A stretch of 64,000 bases of DNA from Enterococcus sp. DIV2402 (GTDB lineage: Bacteria > Bacillota > Bacilli > Lactobacillales > Enterococcaceae), in the NCBI RefSeq assembly GCF_017426705.2, contig NZ_CP147251.1, forward strand, positions 726,501 to 790,500, in the 5' to 3' direction. Positions 45,377 through 55,100 of the stretch are shown piece after piece (position 1 is the stretch's first letter; each line of letters starts with the position of its first letter). The notes under the pieces were generated by a model that saw nothing but the letters and a program-made list of their open reading frames with translations, searched no databases and had not been told where the DNA came from. The position numbers and the translations under genes were made by a program.

Positions 45377-45447
45377 GTGGTATACTAGACATAAAAAAAT
45401 TTGAATTTTCTTGAAATTCAAGGATGAATGAATCGAAAGGAGTAATT

Positions 45448-46608
45448 ATGCGTGGATATTTAAAAAATAGTGCGCTTATTTTTATTGTAGCATTTAATTT
45501 ACGTCTAGGAATTTCTAGTGTGCCACCAGTGATGAACCAAATCAAAGCTAGTTTAGCGATCAGCAATGTTCAAGCGAGTCTGCTACCGAGTATTCCCGTT
45601 TTTTGTATGGGATTATTTGCATTTGGCATTGGACGTGTCCAACAAATTTTTGGACGACGACAGAGTATTTTTTTACTTTTACTCATTTTAGGCTTGGCTA
45701 CCTTAAGTCGCATGCTTTTTTCAGGATATATTGGTTTAGTGAGTACAGCATTTATTATTGGCTTTTCAGTAGCGATTATTGGACCATTAGTATCGGGTTT
45801 TATTAAAGAAGAATTTCCTAATCATGCAGGTTTATTAATCGGGGTTTATTCCTTAGCTATGGGCTTAGGGTCAGTGGTTGCCTCCGGAATGGTCCCTCAA
45901 ATGACAAGTTGGTTTGAAGGAGAGTGGGCCAATGCTTTGGGCATTTGGGGAGTGTTGGCAGTAGTGATTGCTGTTTTGTGGCTTGTTTTTTCACCGAAAG
46001 AAAAACAAGATGAAACGATTCAAACTGTGACTGCTGTAAAATTTCCATTAGCAAATTTACAAGCTTGGAAAATGGTGGCTTTTTTCGCCTTACAATCGGG
46101 CATGTTTTATAGTATTTTAACGTGGATTGCAGAATTTTTCCGCAATACTGTCGTTTTATCCAATCACAGTGTTTTTTTATTAACAGCATTTACTACAGTG
46201 CAAATGACTTGCAGTTTTTTGATTCCTGCATTAATGGATCGGACAGGAAATCCGAAGTTTTGGATATATTTGTGTTCGGTGGCAATGCTTAGCGGTGCTT
46301 TTTTTCTATCCATTTCCAATCTAAGCGCGGCTATGCTTGCTGTTTGCTTCTTTGCGATAGGTACAGGTGGCTATTTCCCAATTGCTATGTTATTACCCTT
46401 AACTTATACAAAGACCCCAAGCGAAGCGAGTGTGTGGACGGGAATGATTCAGGCTTTTGGTTATATGATTGGTGGTCAAGTGCCAGTTCTACTAGGTTGG
46501 TTAATTGATACGAGTGGAAACTATCATATGCTATTTTACATGATTGTAGCAAACAGTATATTATTAGCAATCATCGGGCGAAATATTTTAAAAAAACAAA
46601 AAATTTGA
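45448..46608 (+). CDS. MFS transporter, CynX/NimT type
   Basis: 386 residues with about twelve predicted transmembrane helices. The start LIFIVAFNLRLGISSVPPVMNQIK is typical of the CynX/NimT (cyanate/2-nitroimidazole) transporter family, whose members export or import small organic anions. The substrate is unknown here. ATG 45448 is placed after GAAAGGAG; the frame extends 24 nt upstream without a better site. Confidence 0.88.
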   Translation: MRGYLKNSALIFIVAFNLRLGISSVPPVMNQIKASLAISNVQASLLPSIPVFCMGLFAFGIGRVQQIFGRRQSIFLLLLILGLATLSRMLFSGYIGLVSTAFIIGFSVAIIGPLVSGFIKEEFPNHAGLLIGVYSLAMGLGSVVASGMVPQMTSWFEGEWANALGIWGVLAVVIAVLWLVFSPKEKQDETIQTVTAVKFPLANLQAWKMVAFFALQSGMFYSILTWIAEFFRNTVVLSNHSVFLLTAFTTVQMTCSFLIPALMDRTGNPKFWIYLCSVAMLSGAFFLSISNLSAAMLAVCFFAIGTGGYFPIAMLLPLTYTKTPSEASVWTGMIQAFGYMIGGQVPVLLGWLIDTSGNYHMLFYMIVANSILLAIIGRNILKKQKI

Positions 46609-46720
46609 GGAGAAATTCTCTGTTTTTTTGTTTCTTTGAGAAGAGCTTGCGAGAAGGCTTTGTTATTTGATAAAATGAAAACGGTTGTTTAAAAATGTGG
46701 GGTTTAAAGGGGTTTGTGTA

Positions 46721-47524
46721 ATGGAAGTCGAAATCAAAAAATTAGCGTATCAATCGGTGCGAGGTTACTGTTTTATACCTGAGAAAAGTCGTCGTGGCGT
46801 AGTCATTACGTTAGGTACGGCAGAAGGAGAATGTCTCTTTGAACAAGCCTATCAAATTGCCGAAAAAGGTTACCGTGTTTTAGCGATTTATTACTTTGGC
46901 AAAGAATCTTTACCTCCCAAATTGGCGCATGTACCGTTAGAGTTTTTTTCACATGTCATTCAATTTGCAGAACAATTTGAGGCTTCTTATCCACTGACAA
47001 TTGTCGGTGCATCACGTGGTGCAGAATTAGCCTTTATCTTAGCAAACCATTTCCAAGTGGTATCTAATCTTGTGTTAGTAGCTCCAACAGCATTTATTTA
47101 TCCCGGAGAAGATTATCAACCAGCTTGGACTTTACATGGCAAACCGTTACCTACTATCCGCTTTACTTGGCGGATGAAACTCAAAGAATACTTCGGGAAA
47201 AGTTCATTATTAAAAGAAATGTTTGACTATGAATTTACAGCGAATCGTCAAGTGCCAGAAGCTAGAATTGACAGCTCCACTTTCAAAGGAAATCTCTTAC
47301 TTTTTTCAGGAAAAGAAGATTTATTTTGGCCCAGTGCGCAAATGGGCCAGATGTTGGCAACGAATGCCATTCGTGCTAAATCAGTCGAACATTACGTCTA
47401 TGAAGAAGCCGGACATCTTTTCTCCACTAAACGAATGCAAGGTGGAACCAATGACGGCAATTTATATGCGACCTATTCCATGAATGAACTAATAGAAAAG
47501 AAATTGGCCAAGTGGCATGTATGA
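46721..47524 (+). CDS. Alpha/beta hydrolase, BAAT/acyl-CoA thioester hydrolase type
   Basis: 267 residues. Nucleophile elbow GASRG (Ser), acid GKEDLFWPS (Asp) and base EEAGHLFS (His) form a catalytic triad of the acyl-CoA thioester hydrolase/BAAT C-terminal type. No signal peptide is seen, so it is cytoplasmic. ATG 46721 lies 8 nt after AAAGGGG. It is 18 nt before the PH-domain pair. Confidence 0.85.
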   Translation: MEVEIKKLAYQSVRGYCFIPEKSRRGVVITLGTAEGECLFEQAYQIAEKGYRVLAIYYFGKESLPPKLAHVPLEFFSHVIQFAEQFEASYPLTIVGASRGAELAFILANHFQVVSNLVLVAPTAFIYPGEDYQPAWTLHGKPLPTIRFTWRMKLKEYFGKSSLLKEMFDYEFTANRQVPEARIDSSTFKGNLLLFSGKEDLFWPSAQMGQMLATNAIRAKSVEHYVYEEAGHLFSTKRMQGGTNDGNLYATYSMNELIEKKLAKWHV

Positions 47525-47542
47525 TAAAAAGTAGGTGGAAAA

Positions 47543-48031
47543 ATGTACGTGTTATTATCCAAACAATTACCTCTACGTATTAAACGAGTTTGGCGTAAAA
47601 CTATTTTTGTAACGACTAGCATTCTGCTAGTGGGTATTGTTAGTTGTGGGTTTATTTTAAACTGGCTAGATTTTTGGAATAACTATTGGTTGATTGCTAG
47701 TGTTAGTGGTGTCAGTCTTATTATGATTCACACCATTATCAGCTTGATTCTGATACCATATCGTTATACTTTTAATCGCTATGAAATTACGAATGAAGAT
47801 TTGGCTTTTCAAAAGGGCTATTTTTTTCGCTCGACAACTTTTGTACCGATTAATCGTATTCAACATATAGAAACAGAGCAAGGTCCATTTTTACGAAAAG
47901 AAAACTTGATTGAATTAAGAATTCATACTGCAGCAACTACTCATCATATTGCAGGATTAGACATTGAAGAAGCGCAAGAATTAAGAAATCAAATTATTGC
48001 ATTGGTAAAGGTGGCAAAAGAAGATGTCTAA
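47543..48031 (+). CDS. Bacterial PH-domain membrane protein (YdbS-like)
   Basis: 162 residues: two hydrophobic helices (about 25-45 and 53-73) followed by a bPH2 domain (FNRYEITNEDLAFQKGYFFRSTTFVPINRIQHIE). It pairs with the next, larger bPH2 protein, as YdbS and YdbT do in Bacillus, where they are linked to resistance to peptide antibiotics. The role here is inferred from that pair. It overlaps the next gene by 8 nt. Confidence 0.88.
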   Translation: MYVLLSKQLPLRIKRVWRKTIFVTTSILLVGIVSCGFILNWLDFWNNYWLIASVSGVSLIMIHTIISLILIPYRYTFNRYEITNEDLAFQKGYFFRSTTFVPINRIQHIETEQGPFLRKENLIELRIHTAATTHHIAGLDIEEAQELRNQIIALVKVAKEDV

Positions 48032-49409
48032 AAAGCAACGTTATCACCCACTTTCATGGATTATAGAGTTCTTTCAGCAATTAAAAAATTTCGTTGTACC
48101 AATTATTTTAGCGTTAGTCGGTTGGCGTGAAGTATCCTTGATTTATTTAAGTATAGGATTGTTTGTATTAATAAGTGGAGTTGCTAGTTTACAATATGCA
48201 ACTCGTTATTATCAATTGACCACCGATTCATTAATTGTTTATACAGGAGTTTTGAATAAAAAAGAGACAGTTATTCCCTATGAGCGTATCCAGACGCTTA
48301 AGCAACAACAATGGTTTTTCTTTAAACCATTCCATGTGGTTCGTATAACGATTGAAACAGCTGGCGGAAGTAGTACAGAGGCAGAAGCGATTTTAACTGC
48401 TGTTCCAGAAACAGTCGTTCAACAATTAGAAGAACTGCGCCATCAGCAGAGAGAAGCAAGGAAAATAAATGTTTACGAGGTAACAACTAGTCAAATTTTA
48501 GTATTTAGTTTAACAAATCTAAGTATTTTTGCTACCTTTTTTGCAATTCTAGCTTTTGTCGATCAGATTATACCTGCTAGTTGGTCAACGTGGTTATTGA
48601 CAGTAGGAGAACAATTTTTGCAAGCAGGCTGGCTAATGTTACTTCTTGTTGGGTGTAGTGTGTTGCTTTTAGTGTCAGCATTATCTATCATCAGACACAT
48701 GATTTTTTATTATCGCTTTCGTGTGACACGCCAACCAGAGACACTAACCCTTGAAAGGGGCTTGTTGGAACGTAAAACACAAAAAATTCCTTTAACTAAA
48801 ATTCAAGGTCTGCAAATTAATCAGCAAGTATTACGTAAACTATTTGGATTAGTTTCAGTTGAGCTGTTACTTGCTAGTGGACAAGAAGAAGACGATGAAC
48901 TAAAGCAAGTGTTTTTACTACCCATTGTTCACGAAAAAGAAGTTTCTCAAGTGTTACGTACACTTTTACCAGAATGGCAGTTTCCAAATGCAGAATTACA
49001 TTATACTTCTCGGAATAAAACATGGTATTTTTTACGAATCCCATTGATGATTTTAATTCCTATCATTGTCGGAGTATTTTTCATTCGACCGTGGTTAAGT
49101 ATAATTGGTCTTCTTCTTTTCATAAGTTGGTTACTGATTGAGATGGTAACTAGTTATTATCAAGGCTATGTGATAATTAATCAACAGCTTTGTATCCAAC
49201 AGTATTTCTTTTTTACAAAAATCCAAACTTTTGTAAAACGTGCAAAAATTCAAGCACTATACGAGGAAACAAGTAAATGGTTATATTTAAAAGAAATTTA
49301 TCATGTTCGTTTATTTATCAAAGCGAATACGTCAGCAGCGAGTCTGCGTTTGCGTTATATTGACAAAGAGGATCTTTCTAAAATCAAAGCGTTCTATCAG
49401 AAAAAATAG
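48024..49409 (+). CDS. Bacterial PH-domain membrane protein (YdbT-like)
   Basis: 461 residues with three bPH2 repeats: about 60-140 (YQLTTDSLIVYTGVLNKKETVIPYERIQTLK), about 230-310 (TLERGLLERKTQKIPLTKIQGLQ) and a C-terminal one (YQGYVIINQQLCIQQ). Pairs of membrane helices separate them. It is encoded directly behind its small partner. Function is likely envelope-related; the details are unknown. Confidence 0.88.
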   Translation: MSKKQRYHPLSWIIEFFQQLKNFVVPIILALVGWREVSLIYLSIGLFVLISGVASLQYATRYYQLTTDSLIVYTGVLNKKETVIPYERIQTLKQQQWFFFKPFHVVRITIETAGGSSTEAEAILTAVPETVVQQLEELRHQQREARKINVYEVTTSQILVFSLTNLSIFATFFAILAFVDQIIPASWSTWLLTVGEQFLQAGWLMLLLVGCSVLLLVSALSIIRHMIFYYRFRVTRQPETLTLERGLLERKTQKIPLTKIQGLQINQQVLRKLFGLVSVELLLASGQEEDDELKQVFLLPIVHEKEVSQVLRTLLPEWQFPNAELHYTSRNKTWYFLRIPLMILIPIIVGVFFIRPWLSIIGLLLFISWLLIEMVTSYYQGYVIINQQLCIQQYFFFTKIQTFVKRAKIQALYEETSKWLYLKEIYHVRLFIKANTSAASLRLRYIDKEDLSKIKAFYQKK

Positions 49410-49436
49410 CAAATGTCATCTTAATAACTTGACAGC

Positions 49437-49474
49437 CCTCCCTTTTTTTAGAGAAAATAAAAAGAAAAGGGAGG
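49437..49474 (+). promoter_or_regulatory. Hairpin that sequesters the ribosome site of the cation exchanger gene
   Basis: CCTCCCTTTT (49437-49446) pairs perfectly with AAAAGGGAGG (49465-49474), and GGGAGG is the ribosome binding site of ATG 49482. The stem would hide it. It could be a translational switch, or a terminator for the preceding gene because TTTTCTT follows. Confidence 0.55.
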
Positions 49475-49481
49475 TTTTCTT

Positions 49482-50447
49482 ATGACAAACATTCTTTTTC
49501 AAGTTCCAAGTGTTTTTCTAATGGTATTATTTTTAGGTTGTTTATGGATGATTTCCAGTTCTGCGGATCGTATGATCGATCAAGCATTGGAAATTAGCCG
49601 TAAACTTCAGATTTCAGAAATTGCTACCGGTGCGACAATTGTTGCATTTGGAACTGTCATAACCGAGCTAGCGACAACTATTGTAGCTATCAATCAGCAT
49701 AGTCCTGATATTGCAGTGGGCAATGCGATGGGATCAATGGTTACTAATCTAAGTATTATTGTCGGTATTGGAGCATTGACAGGTGTTGTTCCTATTTCTC
49801 GTTTAGTCACTTACAAAACACTCTTTTTCAGTAGTTTAGCTATCTTAGTCTTTCTACTTACTTTTCTTTCACCAACTTCTCAATTACCGCGAATAGCGGG
49901 CATCTTCTTTTTACTTTTAACACCCCTATATCTATGGTTTACCTTTAAAACGAAAGCGGCGACTGAGACGCACACTGCAGCTTCTTCTAATTTTTTTCTA
50001 TCCTTGTTTAAATTATGTTTCTTTATCGCTTTAATTAGTTTAGGAGCAGGGATTATTGTCCCGATTATTGACATTTTAGCGCAACGTTTTAGTCTATCAG
50101 AAGGAATTATTTCCGCAACTGTCATTGCTTTTGTGACAAATGCTCCAGAACTGTCAACAATGTATCATGCGACGAAAAAAGGAGCTGGGGATTTAGCAGT
50201 CGGTAATGTGATTGGTGCGAACATTTTAAATATTTTGGTTGTTTTAGGTATTGGTAGTATTTTAGCAGATGGTTTATATTTCTCACCGGAAAATTTTTAT
50301 CTACAATTTCCTAGTTTATTACTCATTGTGCTGATTTTCCTAGCCTTTATCTTCAATTCAAATAAACATCAGATTAGTAAAAAAGAAGGCATCGTGTTAA
50401 TTATGAGTTACGCTATCTACATTCTTGCCAGTTTATTCTTATTGTAA
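49482..50447 (+). CDS. Calcium/sodium antiporter (CaCA family, YrbG-like)
   Basis: 321 residues, ten to eleven hydrophobic helices. Two inverted alpha repeats contain the cation-binding motifs (ATGATIVAFGTVITELATT and ATVIAFVTNAPELS), each followed by a GNAMGS/GNVIGAN motif. The protein exchanges Ca2+ (or another cation) for Na+ or H+. Thr-Glu replaces the usual Ser/Pro-Glu in the first motif. Its ribosome site lies in a hairpin. Confidence 0.9.
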   Translation: MTNILFQVPSVFLMVLFLGCLWMISSSADRMIDQALEISRKLQISEIATGATIVAFGTVITELATTIVAINQHSPDIAVGNAMGSMVTNLSIIVGIGALTGVVPISRLVTYKTLFFSSLAILVFLLTFLSPTSQLPRIAGIFFLLLTPLYLWFTFKTKAATETHTAASSNFFLSLFKLCFFIALISLGAGIIVPIIDILAQRFSLSEGIISATVIAFVTNAPELSTMYHATKKGAGDLAVGNVIGANILNILVVLGIGSILADGLYFSPENFYLQFPSLLLIVLIFLAFIFNSNKHQISKKEGIVLIMSYAIYILASLFLL

Positions 50448-50516
50448 AGGAAGACATTTGTTGAAACGAATTTACTTGCGCTATAATGGTAAAATGTAGA
50501 AGGAGGAAAAATATCC

Positions 50517-51122
50517 ATGTTTACCGAAAAAAGTTTTGCAGTCTTTGAAATTGAGGGATTAGATGAACGAATGGCCGCAATTCGTGCAGAAATTCAACCG
50601 ATTTTTCAAGAATTAAATGAATATTTTAAAGAAAACTTAGCACCCGAAATGAATGACGAACTCTTTATTCATATCGCTCAGCATCGTCGCCGTAGCGTCC
50701 ATCCACCAGAAAATACTTGGTCAGCAATTAGTCGTAAGAAACGTGGCTACAAGATGGAAGCTCATTTTCAATTAGGTATTTTCCCAGAGTATGTCTTTAT
50801 GTGGTTGTCGTTGATTGATCAACCTAAAGGAAAAGAAGAAATGGCAGAGCGTTTGCTTGAACATCCTGAATGGTGGAATAATCTGCCAGAAGATATGGTT
50901 ATAAACACAGACCATACGATTTGTGCGTATGAACCGTTAACTACTGAATCGATGGAAAAAGCCTTGCAGCGATTGAAGAAAGTGAAAAAAAGTGAATTAC
51001 AAATTGGTCGTGTCATTCCCAAAGAAAGTTCCTTATGGCAAAATCCAGATCAAGCACAAGCATATATGTTAGAGACCTATCATTTATTATTAGAAATGAA
51101 CAAGGGATTACAGATAGAATAA
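50517..51122 (+). CDS. DUF1054 family protein (YktB-like)
   Basis: 201 residues, normal length for the family, with the start FAVFEIEGLDERMAAIRAEIQPIF. The family is restricted to Firmicutes and its function is unknown. AGAAGGAGG precedes ATG 50517. The stop codon touches the terminator that is duplicated at the far end of the opp-tldR block. In an ancestral arrangement it was probably convergent with bioY. Confidence 0.9.
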   Translation: MFTEKSFAVFEIEGLDERMAAIRAEIQPIFQELNEYFKENLAPEMNDELFIHIAQHRRRSVHPPENTWSAISRKKRGYKMEAHFQLGIFPEYVFMWLSLIDQPKGKEEMAERLLEHPEWWNNLPEDMVINTDHTICAYEPLTTESMEKALQRLKKVKKSELQIGRVIPKESSLWQNPDQAQAYMLETYHLLLEMNKGLQIE

Positions 51123-51158
51123 AAAGAAGCGTCGAGCATTTCTCGTACGCTTCTTTTT
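51121..51158 (+). terminator. yktB terminator, left copy of a 37-nt direct repeat
   Basis: GAAGCGT-CGAG pairs with CTCG-(A)-ACGCTTC (one bulged A), with A- and T-runs outside. Positions 51121-51157 are identical, base for base, to 59113-59149. Confidence 0.9.
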
Positions 51159-51437
51159 GTGAGAATTTCTAAAAATAAATGCGAAGAAAGCTACTGTTGT
51201 TACTAGGATAAGTTATGAAAAAAATTATAAATGGCTTGGATTACTGGATTCGAGAAAGCAACTAAAAGCAAAGTTGTTCCATATTGGAAAAAATAGTTGG
51301 AATATAACAAGAAGAGATTAGAATATATTTTTTTCACAAAGTTTTCATTAATTGATGTCAAATAACCCTCTTTATTAAAAAATGGATAGAATGATTAAAA
51401 TTAGAGGTACAAATTAATAAATAATTATTAAAAAAAG

Positions 51438-51466
51438 TTGACGGCTAAAAAAAAGTTCTGTATCAT
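51438..51466 (+). promoter_or_regulatory. Promoter of the oppABCDF-tldR operon
   Basis: TTGACG (51438-51443), 17-bp spacer, TATCAT (51461-51466). The start site would be near 51473, leaving a leader of about 88 nt. The 280 nt between the yktB terminator and this promoter hold no convincing gene; two very small ORFs (10 and 16 codons) are noted in the findings. Confidence 0.8.
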
Positions 51467-51484
51467 TTTCTCAATACTTGATTT

Positions 51485-51499
51485 AATTTTCTGACAATT
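51485..51499 (+). promoter_or_regulatory. CodY box in the opp leader
   Basis: AATTTTCTGACAATT matches the CodY consensus AATTTTCWGAAAATT at 14 of 15 positions. It lies just downstream of the predicted start site, where a bound repressor blocks transcription. CodY represses peptide transport when branched-chain amino acids and GTP are abundant. Confidence 0.85.
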
Positions 51500-51560
51500 C
51501 CCGAATGTAAAGGGATTACAGAGGACAATTGAGTAAAAAAGAAAAAATGGAGGAGTGTAC

Positions 51561-53543
51561 ATGAAAAAAAGTAAAGTTTTGACAGCTCTTTTAGTTAGTA
51601 CGTTTGTACTTGGTGCATGCGGCAACGGAGGGGATAAAAAAGAGGGTAGTTCTGGGGGAGATAGTGAGTTAGTTAGAGAATACAATAATGTATTTGCGAC
51701 TGATTTGGAAACACTAGATTATACGTTTTCTTCACGTAAAACAAATAGTGATCACTATACGAACTTTGTTGAAGGCTTGTTAGAAAATGATCGCTATGGC
51801 AATTTGGTTCCTGCAATGGCTGAATCATGGGAAGTTAGCGAAGATGGCTTAACTTATACGTACCATATCCGTGAAGGTGTCCAATGGATGGATAGCGAAG
51901 GTAACGAATACGGTGCAGAAGTCACAGCACATGATTTTGTTACTGGTCTAAAACATGCGGTTGATAGTAATTCTGAAACATTGTACATCGTAGCCGATAG
52001 TATCAAAGGTTTAGCTGAGTATATTGACGGAAAAACGGATGATTTTTCTACAGTTGGTGTAAAAGCTGTGGATGACTATACTTTAGAATATACATTGAAT
52101 CAACCAGAATCTTACTGGAATTCCAAAACAACTTATGGCACATTATATCCAATTAACGAAGAATTCTTAACATCTAAAGGGGATGACTTTGGAAAACCTC
52201 AACCAGATGGAATTCTTTACAATGGACCATTTATCTTAGTAAATAACACAGCAAAATCTGTGATTGAATATGAAAAAAATGAAAGCTATTGGGATTTAGA
52301 TAATGTTCACATTGATTCAGTCAAATGGACATTTAATGATGGTAGTGATCCTGATGGTTTATTTAAAGCCTATCAAGATGGCACGTTGACAGCTGCTCGT
52401 GTTTATCCAAACTCAGCAGGTTATAAAGATGTTGTAGCAGAGTATCCCGATGCTATTACATGGTCAGATACAGGTGGTTCTACCTTTAATATGACGTTTA
52501 ACTTTAACCGTGGTACATTTGATGCAACGTCAAAAACAACGGATAAAGAAAAAGAAGACACACAAAAAGCGATTCGTAATCGCAATTTCCGTTTAGCTAT
52601 GCTTTTTGGATTTGATAAAACTGCATACAATGCTCAAAATGTTGGAGAAGAAGGCGCATCAAGAAGTTTACGTAATACTTTAGTGCCAACTGAATTTGTT
52701 TCAATTGATGGTAAACCTTATGGAGAAACTGTTGAAGAGAAACTAAAAGCACTTGATTCCGAAGCGTTTGGTGATATTGATTTAGCAGAAGGCCAAGATG
52801 CTTATTACAATGCTGAAAAAGCGAAAAAATATATGGACTTAGCAAAATCTGAATTAGAAGCAGATGGCGTAGAATTTCCAATTCACTTAGACTTCCCACA
52901 ATTAGAAACACGTGAAACAAACGTGAATATGGCGAAATCATTGAAACAAACAGTTGAAGCTGCTTTAGGCAAAGACAATGTTGTTATTGATATTCAATTG
53001 TTAAATCAAGATAAATATTTAGCGGCGACTTATCAAGCAACTACTGGTGAAGCTGGCGACTTTGATATTTCTAATGCCTCTGGTTGGGGACCTGACTATG
53101 TTGACCCATCTACTTACTTGAATATTTATAATTCTCGTACAGGAGAAAATATGAAAAATCTTGGTTTAGAAGGTTCAGAAGTAATTCAAGGTGAAGATCC
53201 ATCTAAAGATGCCAAAGAAAGTATTAACTTAAGTGAATACGATGCTTTATTAGATAAAGCGGCAGCAATTACTGATAATACGAATGAACGTTATACAGAT
53301 TATGCAGATGCGGAAGCTTGGTTATTAAATAATGTCCTACAAATTCCAATTTATGCAGATGAAGGTGTGCCTCGTATCACAAATGCTGTACCTTATACTA
53401 AACCAGATGGTTGGGCAGGAATTGCAGCCGATAAATTGAAATACATTGAACTTCAAGATAGCGCAGTGACTGTGGAACAATATGACAAAGCACGCGCTGA
53501 CTGGGAAGCAGAAAAAGAAAAATCAAAAGAAACAGCAGAATAG
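51561..53543 (+). CDS. oppA: Oligopeptide-binding lipoprotein OppA/AmiA (system 2)
   Basis: 660 residues, solute-binding protein family 5. Signal peptide MKKSKVLTALLVSTFVLGAC with lipobox LGAC, then a Gly/Ser-rich linker. Its size and the operon layout match streptococcal AmiA and enterococcal OppA, which import oligopeptides including signalling peptides. ATG 51561 lies 7 nt after GGAGG. It is preceded by a CodY box and followed by a weak terminator, as expected when the binding protein is made in excess over the permease. Confidence 0.94.
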   Translation: MKKSKVLTALLVSTFVLGACGNGGDKKEGSSGGDSELVREYNNVFATDLETLDYTFSSRKTNSDHYTNFVEGLLENDRYGNLVPAMAESWEVSEDGLTYTYHIREGVQWMDSEGNEYGAEVTAHDFVTGLKHAVDSNSETLYIVADSIKGLAEYIDGKTDDFSTVGVKAVDDYTLEYTLNQPESYWNSKTTYGTLYPINEEFLTSKGDDFGKPQPDGILYNGPFILVNNTAKSVIEYEKNESYWDLDNVHIDSVKWTFNDGSDPDGLFKAYQDGTLTAARVYPNSAGYKDVVAEYPDAITWSDTGGSTFNMTFNFNRGTFDATSKTTDKEKEDTQKAIRNRNFRLAMLFGFDKTAYNAQNVGEEGASRSLRNTLVPTEFVSIDGKPYGETVEEKLKALDSEAFGDIDLAEGQDAYYNAEKAKKYMDLAKSELEADGVEFPIHLDFPQLETRETNVNMAKSLKQTVEAALGKDNVVIDIQLLNQDKYLAATYQATTGEAGDFDISNASGWGPDYVDPSTYLNIYNSRTGENMKNLGLEGSEVIQGEDPSKDAKESINLSEYDALLDKAAAITDNTNERYTDYADAEAWLLNNVLQIPIYADEGVPRITNAVPYTKPDGWAGIAADKLKYIELQDSAVTVEQYDKARADWEAEKEKSKETAE

Positions 53544-53555
53544 TTTAGAACAAGT

Positions 53556-53579
53556 AAAAAAGGCTTTTTAGCCTTTTTT
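53556..53579 (+). terminator. Partial terminator between oppA and oppB
   Basis: AAAAAAGGC pairs with GCCTTTTTT. The short stem would let part of transcription continue into oppBCDF and tldR. Confidence 0.7.
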
Positions 53580-53610
53580 GCTTACATATTTAGAAAGTAG
53601 GGGAAGTAAT

Positions 53611-55098
53611 TTGAAGCGATACCTTTTATTTAGGATATTACGATCAATCCTCAGTATTTTCCTAGTCACAACACTAACGTATACAATTATCTATTCGTTA
53701 GTTCCTCGTAGAGCTGTCTTTCAAGATGATGTTCAATACGGGAAATTAAAAGGAAAACCTGATGAATTAGCAGAATATGAAAATACAGCGTTCAGTAAGA
53801 TGGGATATATTGAATATTACAATTCAAAAAAATTAGTTGATACTGTGAAAAAAGAACATCCAGAAGTTTCTGGAGAACCAACAGCAGAAAATCAACAAAT
53901 TTTAGAAGAATGGACAAAAGAAAATGGGTGGGATTTAAAACAATTCCCGCTTAATAAAACGTACTATGCTACGAAAGATGTTCCTTTACCAAAACGTGTG
54001 TATCGTTTTTATGCCAATATGCTACAAATTGATCATCCATGGAAGGTGCAAGATCCAGATAATCCGGATATGAAACGCTCCCTACGTATTACGAACGATG
54101 AATTGGCAGGCTGGGCTTTAGTTGGTTCAGGTACGCAATATAAATATCAAATCTATTTTGATAAACAATTTCCGTATATTCATCAAAATATCGTGCACTT
54201 AGACTTAGGGATTTCTTACCCTACCTTTGCTGGTCGTAATGTAACAGAAGTGATTGGCGGTGGACAAGGAAAATCAGACAGCCAAGAAGTGACCTTTGCA
54301 AATGGTAAGACTTCTCGTTCTTCTGTTGATGTTTATTCAAGACAATATCAAATGACGAGCCAATTGTCAGAAAGAGACAAACAATTGTATGGTGATAATT
54401 ATGCACATACAGATAAAAATTACCGAGATCCATCAATGATTGGAATTTCATTCAGAATGGGTGTTATTGCGGTATTGCTTGCTTATGGAATTGGAATTCC
54501 TTTGGCAATGTTTATGGCTCGTTTTAAAGGGAAATTACCAGATAAAATGGGAATTGGATTGGTCACTGTGTTAATTTCAGTACCAAGCTTAGCCTTTATC
54601 TACTTCTTCCGCTTTATCGGTAGTCGTTTATTTAATCTCCCAGATTCATTCCCGACATTTGGTGCCGGAGATATTCGTTCTTATATATTACCAACAGTTA
54701 TTTTAGGGTTATTATCGATTTCAAATATTATTATTTGGATTCGTCGTTATATGATTGATCAACAATCCGCAGATTATGTAAAATTTGCCAAAGCAAAAGG
54801 ATTGAATTCACGCGAAATTGCGCGCAAACATATCTTTAAAAATGCTGCAATTCCAATTGTTAACCAAATTCCAATGAGTATTATTGGTGCTATTACTGGA
54901 GCAACAATGACTGAAACAATTTTTGCTGCACCTGGTATGGGTAAAATGTTACCCGATGCCATTCAAGCGCATAATAATCCAGTTGTAATGGCGATTGTTT
55001 TTGTCTTTACCACTGTCGCAGTTACCTCTGTATTGATTGGTGATTTAGCAATGGCGATGGTTGACCCAAGAATTAATTTAGCAGAAGGAGGGAAATAA
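53611..55098 (+). CDS. oppB: Oligopeptide permease OppB/AmiC (system 2)
   Basis: 495 residues, longer than ordinary OppB (about 310). About 180 extra residues lie between transmembrane helix 1 and helix 2, predicted outside the cell. This is the form seen in AmiC. The EAA loop is visible ([28 protein letters not shown]). Start TTG 53611 follows AGGGGAAG at an 8-nt distance. Confidence 0.92.
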   Translation: MKRYLLFRILRSILSIFLVTTLTYTIIYSLVPRRAVFQDDVQYGKLKGKPDELAEYENTAFSKMGYIEYYNSKKLVDTVKKEHPEVSGEPTAENQQILEEWTKENGWDLKQFPLNKTYYATKDVPLPKRVYRFYANMLQIDHPWKVQDPDNPDMKRSLRITNDELAGWALVGSGTQYKYQIYFDKQFPYIHQNIVHLDLGISYPTFAGRNVTEVIGGGQGKSDSQEVTFANGKTSRSSVDVYSRQYQMTSQLSERDKQLYGDNYAHTDKNYRDPSMIGISFRMGVIAVLLAYGIGIPLAMFMARFKGKLPDKMGIGLVTVLISVPSLAFIYFFRFIGSRLFNLPDSFPTFGAGDIRSYILPTVILGLLSISNIIIWIRRYMIDQQSADYVKFAKAKGLNSREIARKHIFKNAAIPIVNQIPMSIIGAITGATMTETIFAAPGMGKMLPDAIQAHNNPVVMAIVFVFTTVAVTSVLIGDLAMAMVDPRINLAEGGK

Positions 55099-55100
55099 CC

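Noticed and set aside
10475..51305. TAGTTGGAATAT shared by 10475-10486 and 51294-51305
   Set aside because: A 12-nt AT-rich match; many such pairs are expected by chance, and there is no similarity around it.
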